Shown in pieces: positions 1 to 8,018 of a stretch of DNA of 64,000 nt. Numbering within the stretch: the first letter of the stretch is position 1; each line of letters starts with the position of its first letter. The notes beneath the pieces are model-generated. The model was not told the origin of the DNA. It did no database searches and saw only the letters and a list, made by a program, of their open reading frames with translations. The stretch is from [Lactobacillus] timonensis (GTDB lineage: Bacteria; Bacillota; Bacilli; Lactobacillales; Lactobacillaceae): the NCBI RefSeq assembly GCF_900240275.1, contig NZ_LT964761.1, positions 639,069 through 703,068 on the forward strand, given 5' to 3'. The translations under genes were made by a program, and so were the position numbers.

Positions 1-401
1 ACGAGCATGAATATTATGATCGTCACCTTCGTCAGAAGGTTACCAGTGGTGAGCGCGTGGATTTAGGGTTGGCTATTGATGATCGCTTACGAGCCGACTA
101 CCAGTTTCTACAAAATGTTATGCAAAACCTAAAACAACGCAATCTCGATCAACTGACCGAAAGCCTCTATCCGCGCGCTGAGCTTAGTCCGCAGATAACC
201 GCTGTCTTACACACCCTCAGGCATAATCTCATGTACGTCCTTAACGCCTCACGATTTGACTACAGTAACGGGACCATTGAGGGGATCAATCGGATGATTA
301 AACAAATTCAACGCACTGCTTTTGGTTTCAGAAATTACGACCACTTAGTCTATCGCATTCATTTCCGTCAAATGGCACAAAAAAAGAATCAAGCCGCTTA
401 A
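1..401 (+). CDS. ISL3-family transposase, C-terminal part (cut by window edge)
   Basis: The reading frame is open from the left edge of the window (first full codon at base 3) to the TAA at 399-401, so only about 132 C-terminal residues are visible. The end of the DDE transposase domain is recognisable: the stretch STIEG-like 'NGTIEGINRMIKQ' carries the last catalytic glutamate of the ISL3 DDE triad, followed by 'AFGFRNYDHLVYRI', a typical ISL3 C-terminus. It catalyses cut-and-paste movement of the element. The first GTG inside the window (57) is not the real start. Whether the rest of the gene is intact cannot be seen. Confidence 0.88.
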   Translation, partial: EHEYYDRHLRQKVTSGERVDLGLAIDDRLRADYQFLQNVMQNLKQRNLDQLTESLYPRAELSPQITAVLHTLRHNLMYVLNASRFDYSNGTIEGINRMIKQIQRTAFGFRNYDHLVYRIHFRQMAQKKNQAA

Positions 402-440
402 GCCTGATTCTTACCTGTCAACAGGATTTGACAAAGAGCC
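1..440 (+). mobile_element. Right end of an ISL3-family insertion sequence
   Basis: The transposase 3' end is followed 15 bases later by 417-440, whose reverse complement begins GGCTCTTTGTCAAATCCTG, the form of terminal inverted repeat found in ISL3 elements of lactobacilli. The eight bases after it (441-448, CAAAAAAG) would be the outer target duplication; the matching copy lies outside the window. The element ends about 100 bases past the 3' end of the phosphoketolase gene. Confidence 0.8.
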
Positions 441-486
441 CAAAAAAGCCACCGGGTCGTAAACCAGCTCACCCTCCATGACACAC

Positions 487-522
487 AAAAAAGCGGGACC
501 GGATAATTCCGATCTCGCTTTT
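487..522 (-). terminator. Rho-independent terminator of xpk
   Basis: On the minus strand an A/T-flanked hairpin (arms 508-522 and 487-503, pairing AAAGCGAGATCGGA with TCCGGTCCCGCTTT including wobble pairs) is followed by a U run, just after the phosphoketolase stop codon. Confidence 0.8.
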
Positions 523-543
523 CTGATTTAGTTGTCAGCCTGA

Positions 544-2955
544 TTAGTTCAAACCGCTCCACTTCCAGTTAGTAACTTCTGGAAGGTCTTTACCTTCGTC
601 ACGGATGAATTGGTTGTGACGAGCAACCATGTCGTCCATCTTCTGAGCAAAGGCCATCGTGCTTTGTTCGTAGCCAGGTACGCTTTGGATAGCGTCCTTA
701 GCCAAGTGGAAGCGGTCAAGTTCGTTCAGAACACGCATGTCGAATGGAGTGGTGATGTCACCATTTTCTTCGTAGCAGTGGATGTGAACGTTCTTGTTGT
801 GACGGTCGAAGAAGATGTCCTTGATCATGGAGTCGAAGCCGTGCCATGCGAAGATAACCGGCTTGTCAGTCGTGAAGTAGGAGTCGAATTCGGCGTCAGA
901 CAGACCATTCTTGTTGATCTTTTGGCTCTGAAGCTTCATGATGTCAACAACGTTGATGTAACGAATCTTCAGGTCAGGGAAGTTCTTGTGCAGCAGGTCA
1001 ATAGCTGCCAGAGATTCTTCAGTTGGTTCAGTACCAGCTGAGGCGAAGACAACATCTGGTTCTTGACCCTGGTCAGTAGAAGCCCAGTCGATGTACTTGA
1101 GACCGTTCTTAACGATTTCAGTAGCTTCATCGATCTTGAACCACTGTGCACGTGGGTGCTTGGAAGTTACCAGCACGTTGATGCATTCAGTGTCACGGAA
1201 TGCCTTGTCACCAACAGCCAATAGTTCGTTAGTGTCAGCTGGCAGGTATTCGTGAACAAGGTCTGGACGGTTCTTTTCGAACAGGTGAGTCAGCAGACCT
1301 GGATCCTGGTGAGTGTACCCGTTGTGGTCTTGTTGGAAGACAGTGGAAGTGTCCACGAAGTTCAGTGATGGGTAGTCCTTACGCCAGTATTGTTCCTTAG
1401 CCTTCCGCAGCCACTTCATGTGCTGAGTCAGCATGGAGTCAACAACACGACCGAATGATTCGTAGGTTGCGAAGAAACCATGACGGCCAGTCAGAACGTA
1501 ACCTTCAAGCCAGCCTTCAGCTTGGTGTTCTGACAGTTGTGAGTCGATAACACGACCGTGTGGTGCCAGATCTTCGTCGTTTGGTTCGTGGATGTTTTCC
1601 ATCCATTGACGCTTGGAACCATCAAGCAGGTCGTACAGACGATTTGACTTGGATTCGTCTGGACCGAAACCACGGAAAGTAGTTGGGTTCAGTTCAGAAA
1701 CCTTTTGCAGCCACTTAGCCCATTCAATCATGTCCTGCTTAACAACAGTACCATGGCCGTCCATTTCTACGGCGAAGTCACGGTAGTCTGGCAGGCGCAG
1801 CGGCTTAGGATCAATCCCACCGTTAGTGATTGGGTTGGTTGCCATCCGTTGGTCTGGTTCCGGAACGTTTTCTTCAACGATTGCCTTTGGGGCACCGTTT
1901 TCGTCAAACAGTTCTTCTGGCTTGTATGACTTCATCCAGTCAACCAGCATGTCCTTGTGTTCCATGTGTTCTTGGTCTACCGGAATCGGAATCTGGTGAG
2001 CACGGAATGAGTTTTCAATTGGGTTGCCGTTCAAGTCAGCCTTTGGACCAGTCCAGCCCTTTGGTGCACGCAGGATAATCATTGGCCATTGTGGCATGCT
2101 GTCATCGTTGTTTTCACGAGCGTTCTTTTGGATGCTCTTGATTTCTTCAACAACGGCGTCCAGCGTCTTGGCCATTTCTTCGTGAACCTGCATGTGGTCC
2201 TTGTAGCCGTTGAATTCACCCTCGCGGTCAGCTTGCTTGTAAGCTGAAACGAAGTGTGGCTTCCAGCCCATCCCTTCGAAGTACTTTGTCAGGTCTTCAT
2301 CGCTCATCCGGGAAACGATGGTTGGGTTAGAAATCTTGAAACCGTTGATCTGCAGAATTGGCAGAACAGCACCGTCAGTGATTGGGTTGATGAACTTGTC
2401 TGAGAACCATGAAGTTGCCAGTGGGCCAGTTTCGGCTTCACCGTCACCGATTTCAACCGCGGCAATCACGTCAGGGTTGTCCAGAATTGCACCAACACCG
2501 TGTGACAGTGAGTAACCCAGTTCCCCACCTTCGTGGATGGAACCTGGAGTTTCTGGGGCAGCGTGTGAAGCAGTTCCACCTGGGAAGGAGAAGTGCTTGA
2601 ACAGCTTAGCCATACCTGCTTCATCCTGAGTGAATTCAGGGTAGATGTCAGTGTATGAACCGTCCAGGTATGAGTTGTTAACCATTACCTGGCCACCGTG
2701 ACCGGAACCTTCGATGTAGAACATGTCCAGACCGTACTTCTTAATTACACGGTTCAAGTGTGCGTAAATGAAGTTTTGCGGAACAATCGTCCCCCAGTGA
2801 CCAATCGGCTTCGGCTTAACGTCTGAAGCCTTCAGTTCACGACGGAGCAGCGGGTTGTGCATCAGGAACAGGGTACCTACTGAAAGGTAGTTAGCTGCAC
2901 GCCAGTATGCGTCAACGCTTTCCAAGTATTTCTTGGAATCGTAGTCTACTGCCAT
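544..2955 (-). CDS. xpk: D-xylulose-5-phosphate / fructose-6-phosphate phosphoketolase
   Basis: Thiamine-diphosphate enzyme that splits xylulose-5-phosphate (and often fructose-6-phosphate) with phosphate into acetyl-phosphate and glyceraldehyde-3-phosphate; the defining step of heterolactic fermentation in the cytoplasm. The 803-residue length matches the family. The ThDP-binding motif '[14 protein letters not shown]' lies near residue 190, the N-terminal '[19 protein letters not shown]' and '[19 protein letters not shown]' blocks are typical, and the C-terminal third is the conserved phosphoketolase domain. The start is the ATG at 2953-2955 (MAVDYDSKK), preceded by TAAGGAGTG; an open extension upstream to 3009 runs through the promoter and is not coding. 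Codon choice is strongly biased, as in highly expressed glycolytic genes. It has its own promoter and terminator, so it is monocistronic. Confidence 0.97.
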   Translation of the reverse strand: MAVDYDSKKYLESVDAYWRAANYLSVGTLFLMHNPLLRRELKASDVKPKPIGHWGTIVPQNFIYAHLNRVIKKYGLDMFYIEGSGHGGQVMVNNSYLDGSYTDIYPEFTQDEAGMAKLFKHFSFPGGTASHAAPETPGSIHEGGELGYSLSHGVGAILDNPDVIAAVEIGDGEAETGPLATSWFSDKFINPITDGAVLPILQINGFKISNPTIVSRMSDEDLTKYFEGMGWKPHFVSAYKQADREGEFNGYKDHMQVHEEMAKTLDAVVEEIKSIQKNARENNDDSMPQWPMIILRAPKGWTGPKADLNGNPIENSFRAHQIPIPVDQEHMEHKDMLVDWMKSYKPEELFDENGAPKAIVEENVPEPDQRMATNPITNGGIDPKPLRLPDYRDFAVEMDGHGTVVKQDMIEWAKWLQKVSELNPTTFRGFGPDESKSNRLYDLLDGSKRQWMENIHEPNDEDLAPHGRVIDSQLSEHQAEGWLEGYVLTGRHGFFATYESFGRVVDSMLTQHMKWLRKAKEQYWRKDYPSLNFVDTSTVFQQDHNGYTHQDPGLLTHLFEKNRPDLVHEYLPADTNELLAVGDKAFRDTECINVLVTSKHPRAQWFKIDEATEIVKNGLKYIDWASTDQGQEPDVVFASAGTEPTEESLAAIDLLHKNFPDLKIRYINVVDIMKLQSQKINKNGLSDAEFDSYFTTDKPVIFAWHGFDSMIKDIFFDRHNKNVHIHCYEENGDITTPFDMRVLNELDRFHLAKDAIQSVPGYEQSTMAFAQKMDDMVARHNQFIRDEGKDLPEVTNWKWSGLN

Positions 2956-3024
2956 AAATTCAACACTCCTTAAATAAAATCTATCCAAAACAGACACAAC
3001 GTAAATCACTCAATTTACGCAATT

Positions 3025-3052
3025 ATCGTATCACAAATTGGGATAAAGTCAA
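3025..3052 (-). promoter_or_regulatory. xpk promoter
   Basis: Minus strand: -35 TTGACT (3047-3052), 16-base spacer, extended -10 TGATACGAT (TACGAT at 3025-3030). It lies 70 bases upstream of the xpk start codon. Confidence 0.65.
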
Positions 3053-3062
3053 CCTTTATAAA

Positions 3063-3080
3063 AATTGATACGGTCCAATT
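3063..3080. promoter_or_regulatory. Putative GntR operator upstream of the xpk -35 box
   Basis: AATTGATACGGTCCAATT is an imperfect dyad with 5-bp perfect arms, directly upstream of the xpk -35 element. Its minus-strand reading AATTGGACCGT recurs exactly at 3977-3987, in front of the adjacent gntR-type gene. HutC-subfamily GntR proteins typically bind dyads of this shape. Binding is inferred. Confidence 0.45.
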
Positions 3081-3083
3081 ACA

Positions 3084-3115
3084 AACCCCCGTCACTATGG
3101 GCTTGTAACGGGGTT
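3084..3115 (-). terminator. Terminator of the GntR-family gene
   Basis: Hairpin with arms AACCCCGT and ACGGGGGTT followed on the minus strand by TTTGT, located 34 bases past the regulator stop codon. It separates the regulator from the xpk promoter. Confidence 0.6.
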
Positions 3116-3149
3116 AATGACCCTTGTTAACAAAAATTTCAAACAATAA

Positions 3150-3878
3150 TTACTCATTATTCAAGTTAACGAAGGTGTTGTATTTCATGTACTGGTAATG
3201 GACCCGCATATTCGATACTTCAAACGGTGTCCCATCGTCTAGGAAGAAGATCCCTTCCATCACGCCGACCGGCTCCGTCACTGACAAGTTCAGTTGCTGC
3301 TGGTCATCAACCGTCGAGGGCGAAACAGAAATCGTCATAAAGGACCGGGTAACGGCCTTCCCTTTTTCTTGCTGCAAATAGTTGAAGATCGAACCCTCAA
3401 CGATTGCTGGCGACAAGGTCGGGGTAATCTTAATCGGGATGTAGCCCGTCTCCACCATAAACGGTTGACCATCCACCAGCCGCAGCCGGCGAATTTGGTA
3501 AACAAAATCATCCTTTTCTAAGAAAAGGTCCTGCTGGATATCCGGACTGGCCGGAACCACCTGGTAATCCAACAGCTTAATTCCCTGTTTTTTTCCGGCA
3601 AGGCGAAAACTATCAGTAATCCCCAGGTTGCTGCCTTCGTAGTTAAACATCGCCCGGTTCTTGAGGTAGAGGGGGTTAATGAAGGTGCCGGAACCCCGTT
3701 TCTTGAAAATAATTCCCTGCTGGGCGAGAATCCCCAGCGCGCGCTTAATCGAGCTGCGGGAAACTTCGTAATCCTTGCTCAAGGACCGTTCATCTGGCAG
3801 TTTCATCGCCGAGTACGACCCCGCCAAAATCTTGCCCTTAATATCGCGCATCACCTTGCGGTAAACCAAATCTGACAT
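3150..3878 (-). CDS. GntR/HutC-family transcriptional regulator with UTRA domain
   Basis: Cytoplasmic DNA-binding regulator of 242 residues. Residues 1-70 form the winged helix ('LVYRKVMRDIKGKILAGSY', 'LSKDYEVSRSSIKRAL', 'KKRGSGTFI'); residues 90-235 form a UTRA effector domain of the type that binds phosphorylated sugars ('VYQIRRLRLVDGQPFMVE'). Start ATG at 3878 is preceded by AAGGAGC. It lies immediately upstream of xpk in the same direction but is separated from it by a terminator, and is divergent from the ybaK-type gene. A shared 11-mer in its own upstream region and in the xpk upstream region suggests autoregulation and control of the phosphoketolase. The effector is unknown. Confidence 0.88.
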   Translation of the reverse strand: MSDLVYRKVMRDIKGKILAGSYSAMKLPDERSLSKDYEVSRSSIKRALGILAQQGIIFKKRGSGTFINPLYLKNRAMFNYEGSNLGITDSFRLAGKKQGIKLLDYQVVPASPDIQQDLFLEKDDFVYQIRRLRLVDGQPFMVETGYIPIKITPTLSPAIVEGSIFNYLQQEKGKAVTRSFMTISVSPSTVDDQQQLNLSVTEPVGVMEGIFFLDDGTPFEVSNMRVHYQYMKYNTFVNLNNE

Positions 3879-3976
3879 TCAAAATTGCTCCTTACTGTCA
3901 CCAATTGTTGGCCGCGTTATAATATACTCAATAGTAGTATACCAAACTTTTTAAAATTGGTTACCTATATTGGCAA

Positions 3977-3995
3977 AATTGGACCGTTCCAGATT
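3977..3995. promoter_or_regulatory. Putative GntR operator between gntR-type gene and ybaK-type gene
   Basis: AATTGGACCGTTCCAGATT contains the dyad TGGA-N4-TCCA and shares the exact 11-mer AATTGGACCGT with the site in front of xpk. It lies between divergent genes and could serve either or both. Confidence 0.4.
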
Positions 3996-4028
3996 ATTTT
4001 TTCGTTGTAAAGGAGTTTTCTATTACTC

Positions 4029-4529
4029 ATGAGTAAAAAGAAAAAACGTTTGAAAAAGACCCAGGTAGAGCAGATTCTCGACCAACACCACGTTCCTTAC
4101 AAGTCGGCCGTTTTTGCGACCCACCAGGATGGCGACGTGCAGAGTTTTACCCTCGGCCGGGAAACTGAAGACGAACACCGGATTTACAAAACACTGGTGC
4201 TCAGTGGCAAGGAGACCGGCCCGCTCGTCGGGGTCGTGCCGGTTGACTCACACCTTGATGAAAAAGCGCTCGCCCGTGTTTCCGGCAACAAAAAAGTCGA
4301 CATGGTGCCGCTCAAAAAGCTCCTGAAGACGACCGGCTACGTGCACGGCGCTAATACCCCGGTGGGAATCTACGAAAAGCACCATTACCCAATCTTCATT
4401 GATAACGATGCGAAAAAGTCAGAGACAATCTTCGTCTCGGCGGGTAAGATCGGCCGTTCGGTGGAAATTAACGCTGACGACCTCGCCCAACTGGTTAACG
4501 CCCAATTTGCCGACTTGCAGCAGCACTAA
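4029..4529 (+). CDS. ybaK: YbaK/EbsC-family aminoacyl-tRNA deacylase (Cys-tRNA(Pro) deacylase type)
   Basis: Small (166 aa) cytoplasmic editing enzyme that hydrolyses misacylated tRNA, typically Cys-tRNA(Pro). The fold is recognisable from 'EDEHRIYKTLVLSG' near residue 45, 'VVPVDSHLDEKALAR', and 'KKVDMVPLKKLLKTTGYVHG', the conserved YbaK core with its catalytic lysine region, and 'PIFIDNDAKKSETIFVSAG'. The N-terminus is unusually basic (SKKKKRLKKTQ). Start ATG at 4029 follows AAAGGAG. It is followed after 24 bases by a C69 dipeptidase with its own ribosome binding site, probably co-transcribed. The exact tRNA substrate cannot be told from the sequence. Confidence 0.88.
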   Translation: MSKKKKRLKKTQVEQILDQHHVPYKSAVFATHQDGDVQSFTLGRETEDEHRIYKTLVLSGKETGPLVGVVPVDSHLDEKALARVSGNKKVDMVPLKKLLKTTGYVHGANTPVGIYEKHHYPIFIDNDAKKSETIFVSAGKIGRSVEINADDLAQLVNAQFADLQQH

Positions 4530-4553
4530 GCACACAGAAAGGTTGATTAACAG

Positions 4554-5999
4554 ATGGATATTGAAAAACAAAAACGTTCAGCATGTACGACGGTCCTCGT
4601 TGGTAAGAAGGCGACGATTGATGGTTCGACGATGGCTGCCAGAAACGACGATACTTTCAGCCCGCTGAACCCGATGAAACTGGTTGTCTACCCGGCCTAC
4701 CACGACCAGGACAGCACCGTGAAGTCATATCTCAACCACTTCGTTGGCCAGCGGCCGCGTGACGGCTACCGTTACCAGGGGACGCCAAACATCGACCTGA
4801 AAAACGAAGGGGTTTACGACGAAAGCGGCTTTAACGAGAAAAACGTCGGCATGAGTGCCACCGAAAGTGTCTACGCTAACGAACGGGTCCTCGCTTACGA
4901 CCCGCTGAACACCGAATCCGGGATTAACGAAGACGTCATTGTTGCCATGACCCTGCCGTTTATTAACAGCGCCCGCGAAGGGGTTTCCTACCTCGGCGGT
5001 CTGGTTGCCAAGTACGGGTCCGCGGAAGGCAACGGAGTCATCTTCTCCGATAAGAACGATATCTGGTACATGGAAATCGTTACTGGTCACCACTGGGTTG
5101 CCCAACGGATCCCGGATGACTGTTACGCCGTCACCGGTAACCGGGTTGCCATCCAGGAAGTCGACTTTGACGACCCGCAGAACTTCATGTGGTCCGACGG
5201 CATCCAGGACTTCGTTGCAAAGCACCACCTTAACCCGGACCTGGACGGCTGGAACTTCCGGCGGATTTTCGGGACGGCCAACGTCTTTGACCAGCACTAC
5301 AACACCAGCCGGCAATGGTACGGCCACCTGGTTCTCAGCCCAGAAGTCAAGCTCGACCCGCTGGACTTCAACCTGCCATTTATCATGAAGGCCGACCACA
5401 AGATTACCCTGAAAGAAGTTCAACAAGTCCTCAGCAGCCACTACCAGGGGACTGTTTATGACCCGCTGGGCCACGAAGGAACTGACGAGCAGAAGCACTT
5501 CTTCCGGCCAATTTCACTGAACCGGACGCAAAACTCCCACGTTCTGCAAGTTAAGCCGGACCTGCCGGAAGCTGCGTCAACAATTCTGTGGTTGTGCTTC
5601 GGGATCCCGTCATTCACGCCGTACGTTCCGTTCTTTGGTAACGCAGCCGACATGGACCCATCATATGCCAACACGCCAATGAAGATGGACGTTGACTTTA
5701 AGAGCGCCTACTGGATGTACCGCGGGCTGTCAATGCTGGTTGAATCACACCTCAGCCAGTTCACCAAGGCCGATGACGACTACCTGAAGGATGCTCGTCA
5801 ATACTTCTACACTTGGATTGACAAGGTTGCCCCACAAGTCGAAGGCTTCACCAACAACGAGGCCAGCGAAATCCTCAGCAAGAACCAGCACGAACTGGTC
5901 GCTGAAATGGCTAAGCGGACAAAGAAGCTGATGGCCGACTTAATGATGCACGGTCTTCAGTTGTCGGACTTAACTTTCGTCATGGACAAGAACCTGTAA
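4554..5999 (+). CDS. pepD: C69-family dipeptidase (PepD type), first copy
   Basis: Ntn-hydrolase dipeptidase of 481 residues, acting in the cytoplasm on dipeptides released from imported oligopeptides. The N-terminal 'SACTTVLVGKKATIDGSTM' is the family hallmark: the cysteine (residue 11) is the nucleophile exposed after removal of a short propeptide. 'ATESVYANERVLAYDP', 'GSAEGNGVIFSDKNDIWYME' and 'IPDDCYAVTGNRV' are further conserved blocks. It probably forms one transcript with the upstream deacylase and ends at a strong terminator. A second, clearly related copy is at 60716-62146. Confidence 0.93.
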   Translation: MDIEKQKRSACTTVLVGKKATIDGSTMAARNDDTFSPLNPMKLVVYPAYHDQDSTVKSYLNHFVGQRPRDGYRYQGTPNIDLKNEGVYDESGFNEKNVGMSATESVYANERVLAYDPLNTESGINEDVIVAMTLPFINSAREGVSYLGGLVAKYGSAEGNGVIFSDKNDIWYMEIVTGHHWVAQRIPDDCYAVTGNRVAIQEVDFDDPQNFMWSDGIQDFVAKHHLNPDLDGWNFRRIFGTANVFDQHYNTSRQWYGHLVLSPEVKLDPLDFNLPFIMKADHKITLKEVQQVLSSHYQGTVYDPLGHEGTDEQKHFFRPISLNRTQNSHVLQVKPDLPEAASTILWLCFGIPSFTPYVPFFGNAADMDPSYANTPMKMDVDFKSAYWMYRGLSMLVESHLSQFTKADDDYLKDARQYFYTWIDKVAPQVEGFTNNEASEILSKNQHELVAEMAKRTKKLMADLMMHGLQLSDLTFVMDKNL

Positions 6000-6013
6000 T
6001 TAGTTGAACAAGT

Positions 6014-6047
6014 AAAATGGGTCGCGAACAAATCGCGACCCATTTTT
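6014..6047. terminator. Bidirectional terminator
   Basis: A perfect 14-bp stem (AAAATGGGTCGCGA and its complement) with a 5-base loop and T tracts on both sides sits between the convergent dipeptidase gene and the membrane-protein operon. Confidence 0.85.
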
Positions 6048-6050
6048 TAT

Positions 6051-6929
6051 TTAGATGAAGAAGAGTAATCCGACAACTGCCAGTTCAGTGCCGACAACCA
6101 ATACGGCACCCGTCAGCAACCAGCGGGGCATCACAGAATTCGACTTGCCGTTAACCAACTGACGGGAAATGATTGCCACCCATTGTGACCCGGCTGCCAA
6201 CAGTAGCAGGTCGGCCAGTGACACGACGCTAAAAAGGCTGGCGACTGATGTTTGCCATAGTTGCCAGCAGCCGATCAATCCGTACACACTGACACTGAGC
6301 TCGCTAGCAATCACCACGCCCGCGGCTAGTTGGTCTACCGGCCGACAAGCAGCCTTCAACAAGCACGGCAAGTTAGGGAGATGAAAGCCTCCTAAGCCGA
6401 CAACAACTGCGGCTGCTGCCACTAAGCAAAGGCCACTAGGGAAAATTGGCCACCCCAGCACCGCTGCCACCAACCAAGTTGCCGTCGACACTGTCAGAGA
6501 TGGCTGCTGTTTTGCTGGCGTAGCGGTCGCCAGCACAAAGTAATTGCCCACTAGTGCCTGTGCAGCCACAATCACGGTTGCCACCACTAGCAACCAAGTG
6601 ATTCTCGTTGGTAAAAGCAAGTCCCCCGGGCGGGACCAGCAGACCACCAGGCCGACCATTATCAGAATGGATAATAGCCAGCTGGCCGCCTTGTACTGGG
6701 TCGTCTGCACTACCGCTCCTTCCTGACGATAGATCACTAATAAGTTGAAGACGTTCAACACAAAACAGACTGCCCCGAGGAACAGCCAAAATATTTCACT
6801 ATCGAGCGTCAATTTAGCCGGTGTCTGCCCTGAGAAGCGTAACATTGCCAGCCAATCCCACCGCAACGCTGCCAGGATCAACGGGAGACTCGTAACGACC
6901 GCCAGCGGTTGGCGACACCACTTATCCAC
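6051..6929 (-). CDS. Multi-pass membrane protein, possibly DmsC-like
   Basis: A 292-residue, very hydrophobic protein with about eight predicted membrane segments (roughly residues 10-30, 48-68, 82-102, 108-130, 150-185, 205-225, 230-255 and 268-290). The overall architecture and the 'GxELxVxxxG' stretches resemble the DmsC/YnfH-type anchors of molybdoenzyme reductases, but no reductase subunits are nearby, so that is only a weak hint. It is the last gene of a four-gene leftward operon, 6 bases after the DUF1836 gene. The start is GTG at 6927-6929 behind GGGGGTGATGACTG. It could be the membrane partner of the ABC-like protein encoded at the head of the operon. Function unknown. Confidence 0.7.
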   Translation of the reverse strand: MDKWCRQPLAVVTSLPLILAALRWDWLAMLRFSGQTPAKLTLDSEIFWLFLGAVCFVLNVFNLLVIYRQEGAVVQTTQYKAASWLLSILIMVGLVVCWSRPGDLLLPTRITWLLVVATVIVAAQALVGNYFVLATATPAKQQPSLTVSTATWLVAAVLGWPIFPSGLCLVAAAAVVVGLGGFHLPNLPCLLKAACRPVDQLAAGVVIASELSVSVYGLIGCWQLWQTSVASLFSVVSLADLLLLAAGSQWVAIISRQLVNGKSNSVMPRWLLTGAVLVVGTELAVVGLLFFI

Positions 6930-6935
6930 CAGTCA

Positions 6936-7466
6936 TCACCCCCGCTTTTTCACTGCGTTGATTGGTTGCGGGGCTTCGTCGCCCTTCATAATTGAAAGAA
7001 CGGCGCTGGCGGCCAACCAGTTACCCAGGGCGTTAACGGCAATCCGCATCAGCCGGCCATCATTGTCGGCAAAGCGGTCGCTGGTCGGCAACTCCTGCCC
7101 AGCAAATTTGGCGTTGAGCAGGTCAACAAAGTAATCATAAACCACCTTCGGGTAGGCGTTAATTGTCAGCTGGTTAATCCCGTCCTTAATGGATGTCAGC
7201 GGAAAAAGGTTCTTCAGCAGCGAAATAACCATGATGGTCGCAATTTGGTGCCGACCATAGCGCTTATTCACCGGTGCGATGACCATCCCGTGCTTAACGT
7301 AGTTGTTGACCATCGAACGGGTGACTGGTGGCAGGTTTAACCCGTTTAGCGGCTCGTTAACTACTTTCACCACCTGGTCAACGTAGAGTTCAATGTCTGG
7401 CAATTCGTCCCAGTGCACTAGTTGAACTTTAGCTAACCGTTCTTGATACTTCTTAAAGCGTTCCAC
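6936..7466 (-). CDS. DUF1836-family putative DNA-binding regulator
   Basis: A 176-residue soluble protein. Residues about 20-125 match the DUF1836 pattern: 'DELPDIELYVDQVVKVVNE', then 'LPPVTRSMVNNYVKHGMV' (a MerR-like recognition helix region), and 'GRHQIATIMVISLLKNLFPLTSIKDGI'. Members of this family are usually treated as transcription factors. The start is GTG at 7464-7466; the gene overlaps the preceding one by 14 bases, so translation is coupled. Its place inside the operon suggests it regulates the same operon, but no operator can be assigned. Confidence 0.82.
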   Translation of the reverse strand: MERFKKYQERLAKVQLVHWDELPDIELYVDQVVKVVNEPLNGLNLPPVTRSMVNNYVKHGMVIAPVNKRYGRHQIATIMVISLLKNLFPLTSIKDGINQLTINAYPKVVYDYFVDLLNAKFAGQELPTSDRFADNDGRLMRIAVNALGNWLAASAVLSIMKGDEAPQPINAVKKRG

Positions 7467-8007
7467 TCTCTTTCACCTCATTGCTTAATCCGATTGATTG
7501 GTTGACCAACTGATCCGTCGTCATCGCCCGCGCAATGGCCTTCACCAGTTGATCACGATTCAGTTGCAAGCTGGCCACCGGCTGGTTTTCCGGCGTGATC
7601 ACACTTGGTGAAATCACATCGGTCAGCCGTGGCACCCTAATAACAGTATACGGGATCTCGAGTTCGTCGACCATTTTAACGGCGTACTGGTGGGCGAATA
7701 ATAAGTCTTGATAATCATCCCCGTACAGTTGCCGCAATCCGGCCTCATCAACGTCGTTACAAATACCGGCCGCCGCGAGCATCACAATCTTCGCTGGGGC
7801 GTGGCCGTCATCAACGAGTTGGACTAATCCCATTACGAGCTCGTCGACCGGTGCTTTGCGGGGGGCCAACCAGCATAGCGTTGCTGCCAGCGGCAGTTGC
7901 CGGCTAAACTGTGGGTAGATAGCCACTGGCGCCGGGGCGAGCTCTTTTTTGAGTGCCGCCGTCAACTGGTCCTCATGCTGATTAACAATTGCTAATGGTG
8001 CTTGCAA
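7453..8007 (-). CDS. Reduced Rossmann-like (atypical SDR / NmrA-like) protein
   Basis: A 184-residue protein whose second half resembles the end of an NAD(P)-binding extended or atypical SDR fold: 'KIVMLAAAGICND' followed by 'LLFAHQYAVKMVDELEIPYTVIRVPRLTD', the usual helix and strand after the active site. The glycine-rich nucleotide motif expected at the N-terminus is not visible, so a dehydrogenase role is doubtful; it may bind a ligand or be a scaffold. Start TTG at 8005-8007 behind AAGGAGG, whose first bases overlap the stop codon of the preceding ABC-like gene. Translationally coupled at both ends within the operon. Confidence 0.65.
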   Translation of the reverse strand: MQAPLAIVNQHEDQLTAALKKELAPAPVAIYPQFSRQLPLAATLCWLAPRKAPVDELVMGLVQLVDDGHAPAKIVMLAAAGICNDVDEAGLRQLYGDDYQDLLFAHQYAVKMVDELEIPYTVIRVPRLTDVISPSVITPENQPVASLQLNRDQLVKAIARAMTTDQLVNQSIGLSNEVKESGTL

Positions 8008-8018
8008 GATGAGCCTCC

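Noticed and set aside
4725-5498. Long antisense open frame within the first dipeptidase gene (also 60881-61837 in the second)
   Set aside because: Mirror of a GC-rich, biased coding sequence; no ribosome binding site, and the product resembles no protein while the sense frame is a clear PepD.
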